A DNA stretch of 64,000 nucleotides. It comes from Aphelocoma coerulescens (taxonomy: Eukaryota > Chordata > Aves > Passeriformes > Corvidae). Both the position numbers and the translations under genes were made by a program. Where the stretch lies: positions 30,637,001 through 30,701,000 of the forward strand of contig NC_091013.1 of NCBI RefSeq assembly GCF_041296385.1, given 5' to 3'. How positions within the stretch are numbered: position 1 is the first letter of the stretch; each line of letters starts with the position of its first letter. The notes under the pieces are model-generated. The model did no database searches, was not told where the DNA came from, and saw only the letters and a program-made list of their open reading frames with translations. Positions 27,301 to 35,150 of the stretch are shown here, piece by piece.

Positions 27301-28393
27301 GTTGGACTACTAGTAACAAATCTATATAGTTTCAACTCCATCTATAAAAATCCCTTTCCTTGTTCCACAGGTAAACAAGTACTTCCCCCTACTTTCCTAT
27401 AGTTTAAAGATCCTCAAGAGGACGAACAGCAGAAGCAGCAGCTTTTCAGACATATAACATCAAAAGAGAGTATTTTTCATTTTTAAAGCTCTGTAAACTG
27501 TGGTCATTCATATAAATTGTGGTATCTCCTTGTTGATGTACATATAAACTAGTTTGTGGGATGCAGAGGTTATAAATTGCTCAGTGAATTCCTATGCAGA
27601 TTTATGGTGTAGAAGAAGACCTACTTTTTACTGTAAGGGCTTTCAACCAAAGTATGATTCAAAAGTCAGTGAGTCTCTCTTGGCTTTTATCAGTTATGGT
27701 CCAAGCTGCAAGGTGGGCCATTTAATGTCATAGATACAACACATACAGACGTCTGTAGGAGGTTTTGCTTGGGAAGAGGTGGAATGATTTACCTGTCTGA
27801 GGGGAGAATGGGGATAATATGTAGTTATTGATAAGCCTTGTAGTAGAAGTGAATGTGGGGGAAGAACTTGAACAGGAAAGTGAATGAACACAACTTTCCT
27901 CTCTAGTTAAATAAGGGAAAAAATTTTGTTTATGTTTAAAATTTGCATTGGTGCCTACTTTTCTGGGATATTTGGATGTACATAATTTAGTAAGTACTGT
28001 CTGATGAGTGCTGGTCCATTACTTTGTCTAGCCTATTAATACAATGAAGTCCTTCCAAAAAATAACTCAACGTAAATATAAGCAAATGAAGAGGTTGTGA
28101 TAATTATCTTTGTTTTTCTTTAAACCTAGGATCCTGGCTTTTGTTGAATATGCTACTTGTTGATTTTGCGGCTCACATTTTCCAGTCCTATATAGAAGAG
28201 GAGAAGGAAGAGGGAAATTCCTTGGTTGCATGGCAAAATGAGGTCCCTCTTCTCTGTGTTTATGAGCCCAGCCATCTCTCAGCTTGTTTTGCAGAGGAAG
28301 AACCTCAAGCTAATGTTCAACAGACAGCTCTTGTGATGCAGAACCAGAATAACTTCGGATTAAGCAATGTTTTCCAGAGTTCTGAGTTGTTTG
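178..28393 (+). CDS. RFX8: RFX8, regulatory factor X family winged-helix protein (14 exons joined, C-terminus unresolved)
   Basis: This is the whole-gene entry. RFX proteins bind X-box DNA through a winged helix and act in the nucleus. Exons that join in phase: 178-269, 3596-3719, 6448-6509, 8014-8100, 13979-14042, about 15040-15174, 15254-15331, 15849-15962, 16608-16758, 18188-18246, 21404-21560, 23087-23181, 24332-24446 and 28130-28393. All have AG acceptors and GT donors, and together encode 532 complete codons. Residues 31-98 align with the RFX DNA-binding domain ([32 protein letters not shown]). Later exons match the RFX8 body as I recall it from mammals ([34 protein letters not shown]). 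CREG2 lies downstream on the same strand, as in human. Odd points: the wing motif has lost conserved residues, and the mammalian C-terminal exon was not found. Identity comes from remembered family sequences, not a search. Exons 5 and 6 are the least certain. Confidence 0.85.
270..3595 (+). other. RFX8 intron 1
   Basis: This intron has no convincing coding exon. ORFs at 530-775 and 1422-1771 are short and have no recognisable content. The part at about 2340-2800 is rich in homeodomain-type TAAT cores and looks less repetitive than its surroundings (see findings). I recognised no CR1 copy. Confidence 0.6.
3596..3719 (+). CDS. RFX8: RFX8 exon 2, N-terminal part of DNA-binding domain
   Basis: The acceptor follows a T-rich tract and the donor is GTACAG. 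The first base completes Trp31, then come 41 codons (residues 32-72). The peptide [14 protein letters not shown] then [10 protein letters not shown] and PSTFGK matches the WLLDNY, LY-hY--HC and AASFGK landmarks of the RFX winged helix. The segment VPCRLLYE is a slight rearrangement of the usual VPR-x-xLY pattern. Confidence 0.9.
3720..6447 (+). other. RFX8 intron 2
   Basis: This intron is mixed AT-rich sequence with no recognisable repeat family or gene. Opposite-strand ORFs at 5093-5705 overlap each other in different frames and show no protein-family signature. Confidence 0.55.
6448..6509 (+). CDS. RFX8: RFX8 exon 3, wing of DNA-binding domain (diverged)
   Basis: This is a 62-base exon between a TATACAG acceptor and a GTATTG donor. 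It encodes residues 73-92 and two bases of Arg93. It begins LIQLVFPGL, which fits the LIRSVFxGL helix of the family. The next stretch reads [11 protein letters not shown] where RFX proteins have a near-invariant TRRLGTRG motif. Frame and splice sites are intact, so this is substitution and not a frameshift. Confidence 0.85.
6510..8013 (+). other. RFX8 intron 3
   Basis: This intron contains only short ORFs in conflicting frames (for example 6806-7006 and 7295-7614 on both strands). None resembles a known domain. I saw no interspersed repeat. Confidence 0.5.
8014..8100 (+). CDS. RFX8: RFX8 exon 4, end of DNA-binding domain
   Basis: The exon has a strong T-rich acceptor and a GTTTGT donor. It completes Arg93 and continues [19 protein letters not shown], matching the YHYYG core and the following IK-x-SS segment of RFX proteins. 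It ends two bases into a Ser codon. Confidence 0.9.
8815..8880. repeat. A-rich low-complexity tract
   Basis: This stretch is nearly all A with scattered G and C, including several AAAAC units. I saw no retrogene or LINE body directly upstream, so I treat it as simple sequence. Confidence 0.7.
9148..9867 (-). other. Unexplained 239-codon ORF antisense within RFX8 intron 4
   Basis: This is an uninterrupted minus-strand reading frame of 239 codons, by far the longest non-exonic ORF in an AT-rich part of the window. The translation has a hydrophobic stretch ([10 protein letters not shown]) and a mixed charged C-terminal half, but no domain I recognise and no clear signal peptide. I identified no promoter, poly(A) signal or splice context. 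It could be chance, a transposon remnant or a lineage-specific transcript. I do not call it a gene. Confidence 0.25.
10078..10488 (+). mobile_element. CR1 LINE, 3'-end fragment
   Basis: The sequence follows the CR1 3' region in order: a segment like 'cagcctggagaagagaaggctc', then 'gaaattctttacagtggg', 'gtggaacaggttgccc' and 'ttggactgga'. It ends in repeated GATTCTAT units, the CR1 8-mer tail. It is 5'-truncated and lies in sense orientation within RFX8 intron 4. Short ORFs inside it belong to the element. Confidence 0.93.
10489..13978 (+). other. RFX8 intron 4, distal part
   Basis: This stretch is AT-rich, with a more GC-rich patch at about 12340-13500. The patch holds overlapping ORFs on both strands (for example 12556-13026 +) that lack family signatures. 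No repeat was recognised apart from the CR1 ending at 10488. Confidence 0.45.
13979..14042 (+). CDS. RFX8: RFX8 exon 5 (probable)
   Basis: This is a 64-base candidate between a T-rich ATCACAG acceptor and a perfect GTGAGT donor. Its first base completes a Ser codon left open by exon 4, and it ends in phase 0, as exon 6 needs. The peptide includes [17 protein letters not shown]. It resembles the poorly conserved linker after the DNA-binding domain in mammalian RFX8 only loosely. The support is phase and splice quality. Confidence 0.5.
15040..15174 (+). CDS. RFX8: RFX8 exon 6 (left edge uncertain)
   Basis: The exon encodes a linker including [18 protein letters not shown] and [16 protein letters not shown], and ends at a GTACGT donor in phase 0. 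Three in-phase AG acceptors are possible, placing the start at 15040, 15046 or 15055, so five residues may be included or skipped. The E-Q-A-Q segment fits the EQEQAKK stretch I recall from mammalian RFX8. Confidence 0.7.
15254..15331 (+). CDS. RFX8: RFX8 exon 7
   Basis: This phase-0 exon of 26 codons follows a GTAACAG acceptor and ends before GTATGC. The peptide [16 protein letters not shown] corresponds to the MAFLADEYCNYCRDIL segment I recall from mammalian RFX8, keeping the Tyr-Cys spacing. Confidence 0.9.
15849..15962 (+). CDS. RFX8: RFX8 exon 8
   Basis: This phase-0 exon of 38 codons runs from GTGACAG to a GTACTG donor. It encodes [13 protein letters not shown] then [17 protein letters not shown]. 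The motif SFW-SLQ...SLPDVCQL is one of the best conserved parts of RFX8, so this exon anchors the gene assignment. Confidence 0.95.
16608..16758 (+). CDS. RFX8: RFX8 exon 9
   Basis: This exon has 50 codons plus one base, with a TTCTAG acceptor and a GTAGGT donor. The peptide [15 protein letters not shown]...[15 protein letters not shown] corresponds to the IEDVLL-DFLEDV and F-LWLLNALEGVP region of the family. Confidence 0.93.
16759..18187 (+). other. RFX8 intron 9
   Basis: This intron is AT-rich with a short TG/CA-rich patch at about 17230-17270 and a CTT run before the next acceptor. I saw no gene or interspersed repeat. Confidence 0.5.
18188..18246 (+). CDS. RFX8: RFX8 exon 10
   Basis: This is a small 59-base exon between TTTAACAG and GTATGT. 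It completes Glu303 and encodes [19 protein letters not shown], closely matching the LFVKRLRRKTYLSNMAK stretch of mammalian RFX8. Both junction phases agree with the neighbouring exons. Confidence 0.93.
18247..21403 (+). other. RFX8 intron 10
   Basis: This intron holds a GA-rich simple tract at about 18770-18825 and an A/T homopolymer patch at about 18918-18953. Both-strand ORFs at 18181-18968 overlap in different frames and lack family signatures. No CR1 was recognised. Confidence 0.5.
18770..18825. repeat. GA-rich simple sequence
   Basis: This is a purine-only stretch dominated by GGGA and GGAA units within RFX8 intron 10. Confidence 0.7.
21404..21560 (+). CDS. RFX8: RFX8 exon 11
   Basis: The exon has 52 codons plus one base, with a CTCTACAG acceptor and a GTAATT donor. 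The peptide [19 protein letters not shown] followed by AIFSEKSL corresponds to TMRMVLKSKRRVSVLKSDLQAI in mammals. The second half is Lys/Arg-rich (RNPKKRQKN), possibly a nuclear localisation patch. Confidence 0.9.
21561..23086 (+). other. RFX8 intron 11
   Basis: This intron is AT-rich. Its short ORFs (22428-22853) have no recognisable content, and I saw no repeat family. Confidence 0.5.
23087..23181 (+). CDS. RFX8: RFX8 exon 12
   Basis: The exon completes Cys375 and adds 31 codons between TTTCACAG and GTATAA. The peptide [20 protein letters not shown], then LSSDLQTFV, corresponds to LRNLISLLGTSTDLRVFLSC and LSSHLQAFV of mammals. This is one of the strongest matches in the gene. Confidence 0.95.
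24045..24205 (+). mobile_element. Degenerate CR1 LINE fragment
   Basis: The order 'gaggttacctggaaaggctgtggaat', 'ttggacaaggcc' and 'ctctttcaacctgagatattttagaatct' follows the CR1 3' region, with many substitutions. It lies in sense orientation just upstream of RFX8 exon 13 and looks older than the copy at 24515. Confidence 0.7.
24332..24446 (+). CDS. RFX8: RFX8 exon 13
   Basis: This exon has 38 codons plus one base, with a TATCTGCAG acceptor and a GTAAAT donor. The peptide [20 protein letters not shown] and TINRTDSFG matches SKEEFTKLAASFQLRWNLLL and CHRDSFG of mammalian RFX8. CR1 fragments flank the exon on both sides. Confidence 0.93.
24515..24826 (+). mobile_element. CR1 LINE, 3'-end fragment
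   Basis: The fragment contains CR1 3' landmarks: 'agaagaaattctttgctatgac'-like sequence, 'tggaacaggtcgcccagag', 'ccatccttggaaatgttta' and a tail of TGTTTCTGTGATTCTATGAC. It is 5'-truncated, in sense orientation, and starts about 70 bases past the RFX8 exon 13 donor. Confidence 0.93.
24827..28129 (+). other. RFX8 intron 13, after the CR1
   Basis: The opposite-strand ORFs at 24889-25281 (130 and 110 codons, different frames) show no family signature. The rest is AT-rich sequence with nothing I can name. Confidence 0.45.
28130..28393 (+). CDS. RFX8: RFX8 exon 14
   Basis: The acceptor is TTAAACCTAG, and the exon runs 264 bases to a GTGAGC donor. The peptide [20 protein letters not shown] followed by IEEEKEEGN corresponds to [29 protein letters not shown] of mammals. 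The rest is a poorly conserved acidic and polar region ending [16 protein letters not shown]. If the donor is ignored, the frame stays open to a stop at 28516-28518, adding 41 residues that I do not recognise. Confidence 0.88.
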
Positions 28394-28688
28394 GTGAGCA
28401 CCTCCACTGTCAGCAAGGTGAAATTAACATTAACTTAAAAGAAAATGGTGGGGGAAAAAGTTATAAATTAGGGCCAATTGGAAGATGTATGGCTGATTGG
28501 GGTTTTTTATGCATGTAAAGTACAACTAACGAAATCCAGGTTTGCATGGAGCTGTGTCCAATGTCACTGAAACCTCAAGCCACAAAGCATCGTCTACATC
28601 CTGCCCCCACCCCATGATCCTATCAAGGGATTGTAATCTCAACATCACCCACCTCCCCAGCACCACAGGTTTCTGATTCTTTCCTTAG

Positions 28689-28789
28689 GTTTCCAGCAGA
28701 CCTCTGGAGCTCCTTCTGATTCCTCAAGTGTTGTCAAAGGAAGAGCAGTGCTGTTCTGGTGGGCTGCAAGCAGGCCATCTGCTAGCTGA
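28689..28789 (+). CDS. Possible terminal exon of RFX8 (weak)
   Basis: A good acceptor (TCTTTCCTTAG) is followed by a reading frame in the phase left by exon 14: GFQQTSGAPSDSSSVVKG and so on, with a TGA at 28787-28789. It would give a total of about 565 residues. The peptide does not resemble the FLVDTAMGNK-type C-terminus of mammalian RFX8, so only splice quality and phase support it. Confidence 0.2.
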
Positions 28790-31700
28790 CAAACAGACTG
28801 CATGTATTCATTGATCAAAAAAGAGAGGGCATGGTGTGGTCTTTCCTCACTGTTGGAAGCGCTGAGAGGCTCTCTTCCCTCCACTTATCTGTTACTTTTA
28901 TCAAAAGACATGAAATATCTTCAGAAATAGGAAATCTTCGAGACTTTTCTGCTCCACCAGATTTTCTTGCAGTCAGTCCACTGCTCCAAACTTACTAGCA
29001 TAAGGTGAGACATGCGGGTAGAAAACGAGATAGACTCTAAGTCTTCTAGAACACAAGGCTAAAATACAAGAACACACGGGAACATGGATCAAGCCTCTGT
29101 GGTTAATGCAAGTGATGAATTAGACATTCAGCTGTTTTCATATTTCTCTTCCATGCAGTAAGAGCACTTGTCTTATATCTCAGAGAACATTGTGTTTTCC
29201 ATAAAACTGTGAAAGACAGATGTTAATGGCAGCAAGACTCACAGAGAAAAATTATATTTTGGGGGTAACACTACTATAGTTATTTTACTCCCAAGAGGTA
29301 TTCAGTTTTCATACACTACCACAGGAGTGGAAATTGACTGTTTTAAAAACATCTTTATTGGTTATAAAGACATTTAGGGGACCCTATTTTTTTTTTTTAA
29401 TGTAAGATATGCTAAGGCTAGTTCAGCAAAGAAAATTGGAGGGGAGGAAGCAGGCACACAGGGGGCAAACCAAGAATGATTTTTACATGCAATGGCCATG
29501 TTTGACAGATTTTTTTATTTTTCAAATGTGAAATAATGACCCATCCTGCCATACCACCTTTATGTCAAAACGTAAACTGCGCTGGGTGCTGATAATTTTC
29601 AGGAGACCTCTAATCACTGATGGTCAGAAACAAGGAAATAAACCTCTAGAAATTTTATTCAATATCTGCCCATTTCCTGTGCTCCTCACTGTGCTGCCTT
29701 TTGTATGGCCTATGCCCATTGCAATGGTTTCTGCAGGGGTCATCAGACAAGGACTTGGTCTGTGTAAGTGATGCGCTTATAAATGTGCCTATCAGTTGGT
29801 ACCTGATCACAAGAACAGAGCAAGGCTGATTAGAGTGAGGGATGAGGAATCACCCCTTTCAGAATAACAGGGAAAGGGTGTAAAATGTGAAAGGAGGAGT
29901 ATGAGGACTTAAGGTGTGGAGGAAAGAAGGACACAGCAAATGGTTGAGAAAGTGTAGAAGTTTAGAGATTAAAGAATCCAACAGATGATGGGTTCTACCA
30001 GTCTATGTGCAAGATTCTGATAACTGGGATGAAAAGGAGATTTTAGTAAGCGCCTGTTAAGTTGTGGTTCAAGTGCTTACAGTTTGTGATGGGAGTTGAA
30101 AAGCTTGAACCTGCTGCTCAAAAGGGCTTCAGGAGCTGTGAGAGAGTGAGTGAGCACTTCTGCCCACTCATCTTCTTCAGATGGGTGGTAGCTCCCACCT
30201 CAACCATTGCAGATTCTTTCTTTTGTATATCAACACTGATGACACAGGTTTCTGAAAAACACAGTTGCCAAAAGCATCTCTATCACCCACTGCTTTGTTT
30301 GTATTGTCTTCTCTGTAGATCCTCTGACAAGATTCCCACTGCACAAGGATTTTTCTTCGGTGACTTTTGACCGCCAAAAATCATCATCATGCTTCCAAGG
30401 AGCCATCTGTCCCTGCTCTTGACTAATCCCCTTTTGGCCACAGCCCATTCTGTTGGGTATCTAAACCCTCAGCAGCCATAGCAGCATCCACCAGCCACAC
30501 TGCTGTTTCCTGGACCACATTTCTGCTGCCTGACATATTGCTCAGGTTTATTTCATAATTTTTGCTTTTAATTCCTTCACCTCAGGCAGGCTTGGCAGCT
30601 TTCTGCAACCCAGTGCCTTTCATCAGTTCCCATTCTCCACTCCATCCATTGCCAGCACCACCCAACCTCCATAGCTTTTTAATCTTGTCCCACAAGGCAT
30701 TTCTATGCCTTCTCTACAGCCTGTTATGCTGTGGAAAAAAAAATCTGTTCATCGCACCTCCACACTCAGCTCTTTGAAATTAGTGCTAACCACTCAGTCT
30801 TGCTACGAAACCCTGAAAAAATATGAGGGAGGACTGGTAAAAGAAATCAGAAAAGAATCTCCCAACTTTACCCTGACAGCAGCAGCACCAATATGTGTGG
30901 CTTAGCAGATCCCTTCATGATCTTTTAGTTGTCACCTTCATTCTTCCTCTTCCTTCCCCATCTGTTTCTGGTCTTCCATTCCGAGTTGATGCTGAATATA
31001 AATTAGACTTCTCAGCAGAGAGACCATTTTTTTTCCATTTATTTTGAACAGTGCAGTACATTCATGAATGTTATCTTTAAATATATCTTAAATAGTTAAT
31101 ACACAGAGTCAATAAATAGAGTTAATACTCTTGAAGACAGAATACATTCTGAATTGGTGGGATCTCCCAAAGAAAACATTAGTTTTATACAAAAAAATGT
31201 AGAGGGCAAGGAATGAGACAGTAGAAGATTTGTACACACTGGCTTAGCGGGGAAGTGTGGCAGATAAAATGCTATAGAGCCAAACACACATAGTATGAAC
31301 TCAGAATCAATGAAACTGGTGGCAGTAACAGAGGTGCTCTGAACAAGCTGTAATCTATTAAAGCGCAGCTCAGAGAGCATTGGCCAGATCTTTATTCCCT
31401 ATCACGGAGCTTGCAGTTGCTTTCTCTCAGCATGAATAGCATTTTTTCATCTAGAAAATCCCATTCTAGGCTTCTGCTTTTTGTTCACTTGTTACCAAAT
31501 TAAAATCCTATTAAACTGCACACCTGCAGTGGGTTTATCTGCAGAACACTGTGCTGTAGCTTTTAATCCAATTCCACACCTTCATAACATACAATGTACT
31601 GCAAATCAGGGCACTAAGAGACTGAGGATATGCTATTCCTAGCTCTGTTGGCAGAGAGCAAATCAAACACTTTAATTTGTTAAAAGGAGAGAAAAAAATA

Positions 31701-34259
31701 GGACACAGTTAACTACTTGACTTATAGGAATGGTAAGTGTTCATCTGAGTGGTCTGTATAAACCAGGATACAGAGATCAAGTGAAATCATTAACTAAAAT
31801 GATCAAAAAATGAGAGCAAAATCATGACCCTGATTGAATTCAGTGTCAAAACTTCTGCTGATTTTAAGAAAGCCAGAATTTCAGCATGAAAAAGCAGTCC
31901 CCATCAGGAGAGAGACTGGCTGAGACTATTTGTTTTGAAAATGAAGAGAAGGGCTTACAGCTGACACACAGAGTCTGAGAAGAGTAAATGACATATTCAA
32001 AGTGGATATGCTCTTCTGTCAGACCTTTGCCATCCTATGATGATCCCCAATGCGTGCTTCCTCTTGTTGGGTTTATTTGATGCAAAATAAGGCTGGGTAT
32101 CTATAAAATACCTCAGGTTCAGCAAGTAAGAATAGAGAAGGTTTTTTTGTTCAATGAAGGGAGAAACAATATGATTTACAATTCCTACAGTCAAAACATT
32201 TCCATATTTCTTTTCTAATTTTCAGCACATCCAGGTAATCTAGGAAGAGAAAATTATTATATCATGTACTAAGTTGGATCTTCAAGTTGGAAAGGAAACA
32301 GAAACATTTCTTACTCAAAAAGATGAACTGATATTTCTTTGCCTCCAATAAACAGCAAATCTTCAGAGAAAACCATCCTGACTATAGCATTCTATATGCT
32401 ACGCCATTCTTACTTTTTGATAAAACTTTGAGAAATACTGTTTTCATTCTCTTTAACTTAAGATCTTTTTTTTTTTGAAAATACTAAATGAAAAACTGGG
32501 CTAGCAACACAGTTATTTTAAGCTGTCATGTGATTTGATTTAGACTGCTTGAATAAATCTTCAGAAGATAAAGTTGAACTACTTGTGGTTTGGTTTTATG
32601 TATTTCTTGTATTTTCCTGTTGTCAGTAAAGCTGAAGACCTACCTGAGGTAATAATGGTAAATTTATCTGGGAGCTACAGCATAACTGAATGACTCTTTG
32701 TTAATGCTGCTTTGTGTCTACGGTGTTTAATTTAAAATTTATATTTACTGAATATAAAACCTAGCACTAATTCCTGTTTTAAGGAATTCCTGCTTTGTTT
32801 CCCATTTCTGAAGGATACAAGAGTCAATATCTCACATATAATTCTATTAATTGAAACAAAATAGGCTTTATATAACGTTACTATTTTATTATGTTCAAAA
32901 CTAGGTTGTTTGAACTTGTTCGGTAAGTAAAGTACAAGCAAAGACATTTATGAAGAGAAACCCTGGCATAAATTCACATAAAATAGTAAATACAAACGAT
33001 GAGATTTGTATCTTGCATGCATCACATTGTGTGAGGAAATTCCCTGAAACACTGGGGAAATGGGGGGTTTAACTATTTTTGAAGAGCATGCCTGCAGTGA
33101 GTTGTCTGTGCCTGGTTGCTATTTCAAGAAGGGACAACTGCTTCGATATTTTAAGAAGGGACATATCCTGAATCAGAGAAAAGCACTTCTCAGGAGCTTG
33201 GGAAGCTTTCACTCATTTTGGGCTTGGAAATCTACATTGATCTTCTGCTTTCATCTCCATTCTTCTGCCTCAGCTCAAGCACTGAAACGGGAATCAATTG
33301 TCAAAAGTGTGGAATTGCAGTAGACATCACAGGGCCATGTGCTAAAGGAAAAGGTAGTCATATATTCAATTCTGCAGAGAAGAGTAAGTGTTTGGTGACA
33401 AAATTACATTTTCTTAGGAAGTATCTTCACAATCAGAAAAATTGATTTGGGTCTTTAGGCCCATTATACCCATTTCCACTATTCTTCAGGTTTTTATGGT
33501 GAAGATGAAAAAAAAAAAATGGAACAGGGAGTCTAGGAAAAAATATAAGCTAAAAATACTCAGTGTTCTCCATTCCACTTTTATTTATAAGAGTTTAGAT
33601 TCTAGATTAGATATACCTGTTCTCATGGCACAATTAAGCAGAAGTTGTAGCAGTAGACTGATCTTGGAATCTGTTCTTCACAGCTATGAAAAAGATCTGT
33701 TAAATGTACCTGAGAACTTTCTGACAGGCAAAGGCTTCTGTGAGATTCATCCCTCCCTGTCTCCTATTGAACCTGTGCTCCTTAAATAATTTGCATGAAT
33801 GCAATGGAAGTTAACAAGCATATGTTTTAAAGAATTTCAACTTTGCATTGCTACAATGAAGGGGTCTACTGCCAAGAAAGGAACTGGATGCACACGTGCC
33901 TTTATTAAATCGGGCTATTGATATAAACTCATATACATGCAAATCTTTGCCTAATTACAACCTCGCCTGGAAAACGTTTAATAGCAGCTCCATGTATTTG
34001 CATATCAAAACACATCCTTGCGAGCACCAGACTAATGCTGCCTGCCACCTCGGACTTCGGGTCTTGCTGTGACTTGACCCCAGCGCCCAAACGAAGCTTC
34101 CCCTGCAACAGGAGGGTTCACATGGACACTCGCCCTCGTGGATTCTCTCTTTTTTAATAAACTGAGAGGTCACACCGCCTCCGCCCGGACAGCTCTATCT
34201 GTTTGGTTTTGTGGTGCGTGTAGAGAACTTAAAACGTCAGATATCTGCTGGACCGCGCA
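28790..34259. other. Region between RFX8 and CREG2
   Basis: This is AT-rich sequence with scattered AATAAA motifs (for example at 29636), any of which could end RFX8. Short ORFs on both strands (such as 30062-30370, 33442-33789 and 31096-31380) show no domain or splice logic. No CR1 was recognised. The stretch at 33119-33165 holds a diverged direct repeat of about 27 bases. Confidence 0.5.
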
Positions 34260-35150
34260 CCTGAGCCAGGGGCTCCGTCAGTCTCCCGGGTCCTCCGCAA
34301 GCGACAGGCAAAGGCAGGGTTATCCCTGAGTGAGCCCCGCGCGGGCTGGGAACAGCGAGGGGCCCCAGAGCTGCGCGCCCGGCGAGCCGCCGCCGCGGGA
34401 GGCTGTCCCGGGGTGTCCCTGGCCGGTGCGGGCGGGAGCTCCCGCACGACACCGGGCTGGGGGGCAGGACACCGACGCGTGACGCGACTCGCGGGCGATG
34501 CGGAGCTCCGCGGGCACCCTGCGCCGGGGAGGGGCGGTGCGGGGCGGGCGGCGGCCGCGGGAGGGCGCGGCGGGAGCAGCGCGGGCGCTGCCGCAGAAGA
34601 TGTCGGCGGGGCGGCCGTGGCCGTGGTGGCTGCTGCCGGCGCTGCTGTGGGGCGGCGCGGGGGGGTACGTGGTGGTCAGCTCGGTGTCGTGGCCGCTGCC
34701 CGAGGCGGGGGCGGCGGCGGACGAGCTGCACAGCTCCTCCACCGAGGAGGCGCTGCCCGCGCTGCTGGAGGAGGCGGGCGGCCTCTGGAAGCAGAGCTAC
34801 CCGGCCTCGGCGTACCGGGAGGATGCGGCGCTGGGCTCCGGGCCGGCGGCGCGGCGGCCGGGCCAGGGGGCCGCCCCCTCCAGGATGTTCTCCTACCGGC
34901 GGGAGGGCGGCGGGGCGCCGGGACGCGCCGGGACCGCCCGCTTCCTCGCCCGCCACAACACCTGGGGCTTCGTGGCGACGCGGGCCGCCCGAGGAAAGGT
35001 ACGGTGCCCACGGCGCCCGCGGCGCCCACGCCGCGCGTTACCCGCCGGACGAGCGCCAGCCCCCGCGGCCGCGCCGTCCCGCCGCCCGCAGCGCCCGCGC
35101 GGCGCAGGGAGCAGCGCAAACTCCGCCAGAGAAATCGTGCTCGGAGCACT
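34260..35150. promoter_or_regulatory. CREG2: CpG island / CREG2 promoter and first exon
   Basis: There is an abrupt change from AT-rich sequence to a dense run of CpG around CREG2 exon 1, falling off again after about 35150. The transcription start is probably between about 34400 and 34580, but no single TATA or initiator element decides it. Many long ORFs on both strands here arise from the GC-rich composition and are not genes. Confidence 0.8.
34600..34998 (+). CDS. CREG2: CREG2 exon 1 (coding part)
   Basis: The exon has 133 codons, from MSAGRPWPWW to ARGK, before a GTACGG donor. The ATG at 34600 was preferred because a hydrophobic signal peptide begins right after it, and A sits at position -3. 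An in-frame ATG at 34498 would add 34 Arg/Gly/Ala-rich residues ahead of the signal peptide. Confidence 0.92.

Noticed and set aside
29737..29771. Possible RFX8 terminal exon after a CTGCAG acceptor, coding about 11 residues before a stop
   Set aside because: It fits the phase but is very short, has no similarity to RFX8, and the acceptor lacks a good pyrimidine tract.
33297..33445. Peptide with VDITGP...NSAEKS considered as the RFX8 C-terminus
   Set aside because: The resemblance to the VDTAMGNK segment is limited to a few residues and the following sequence does not align.
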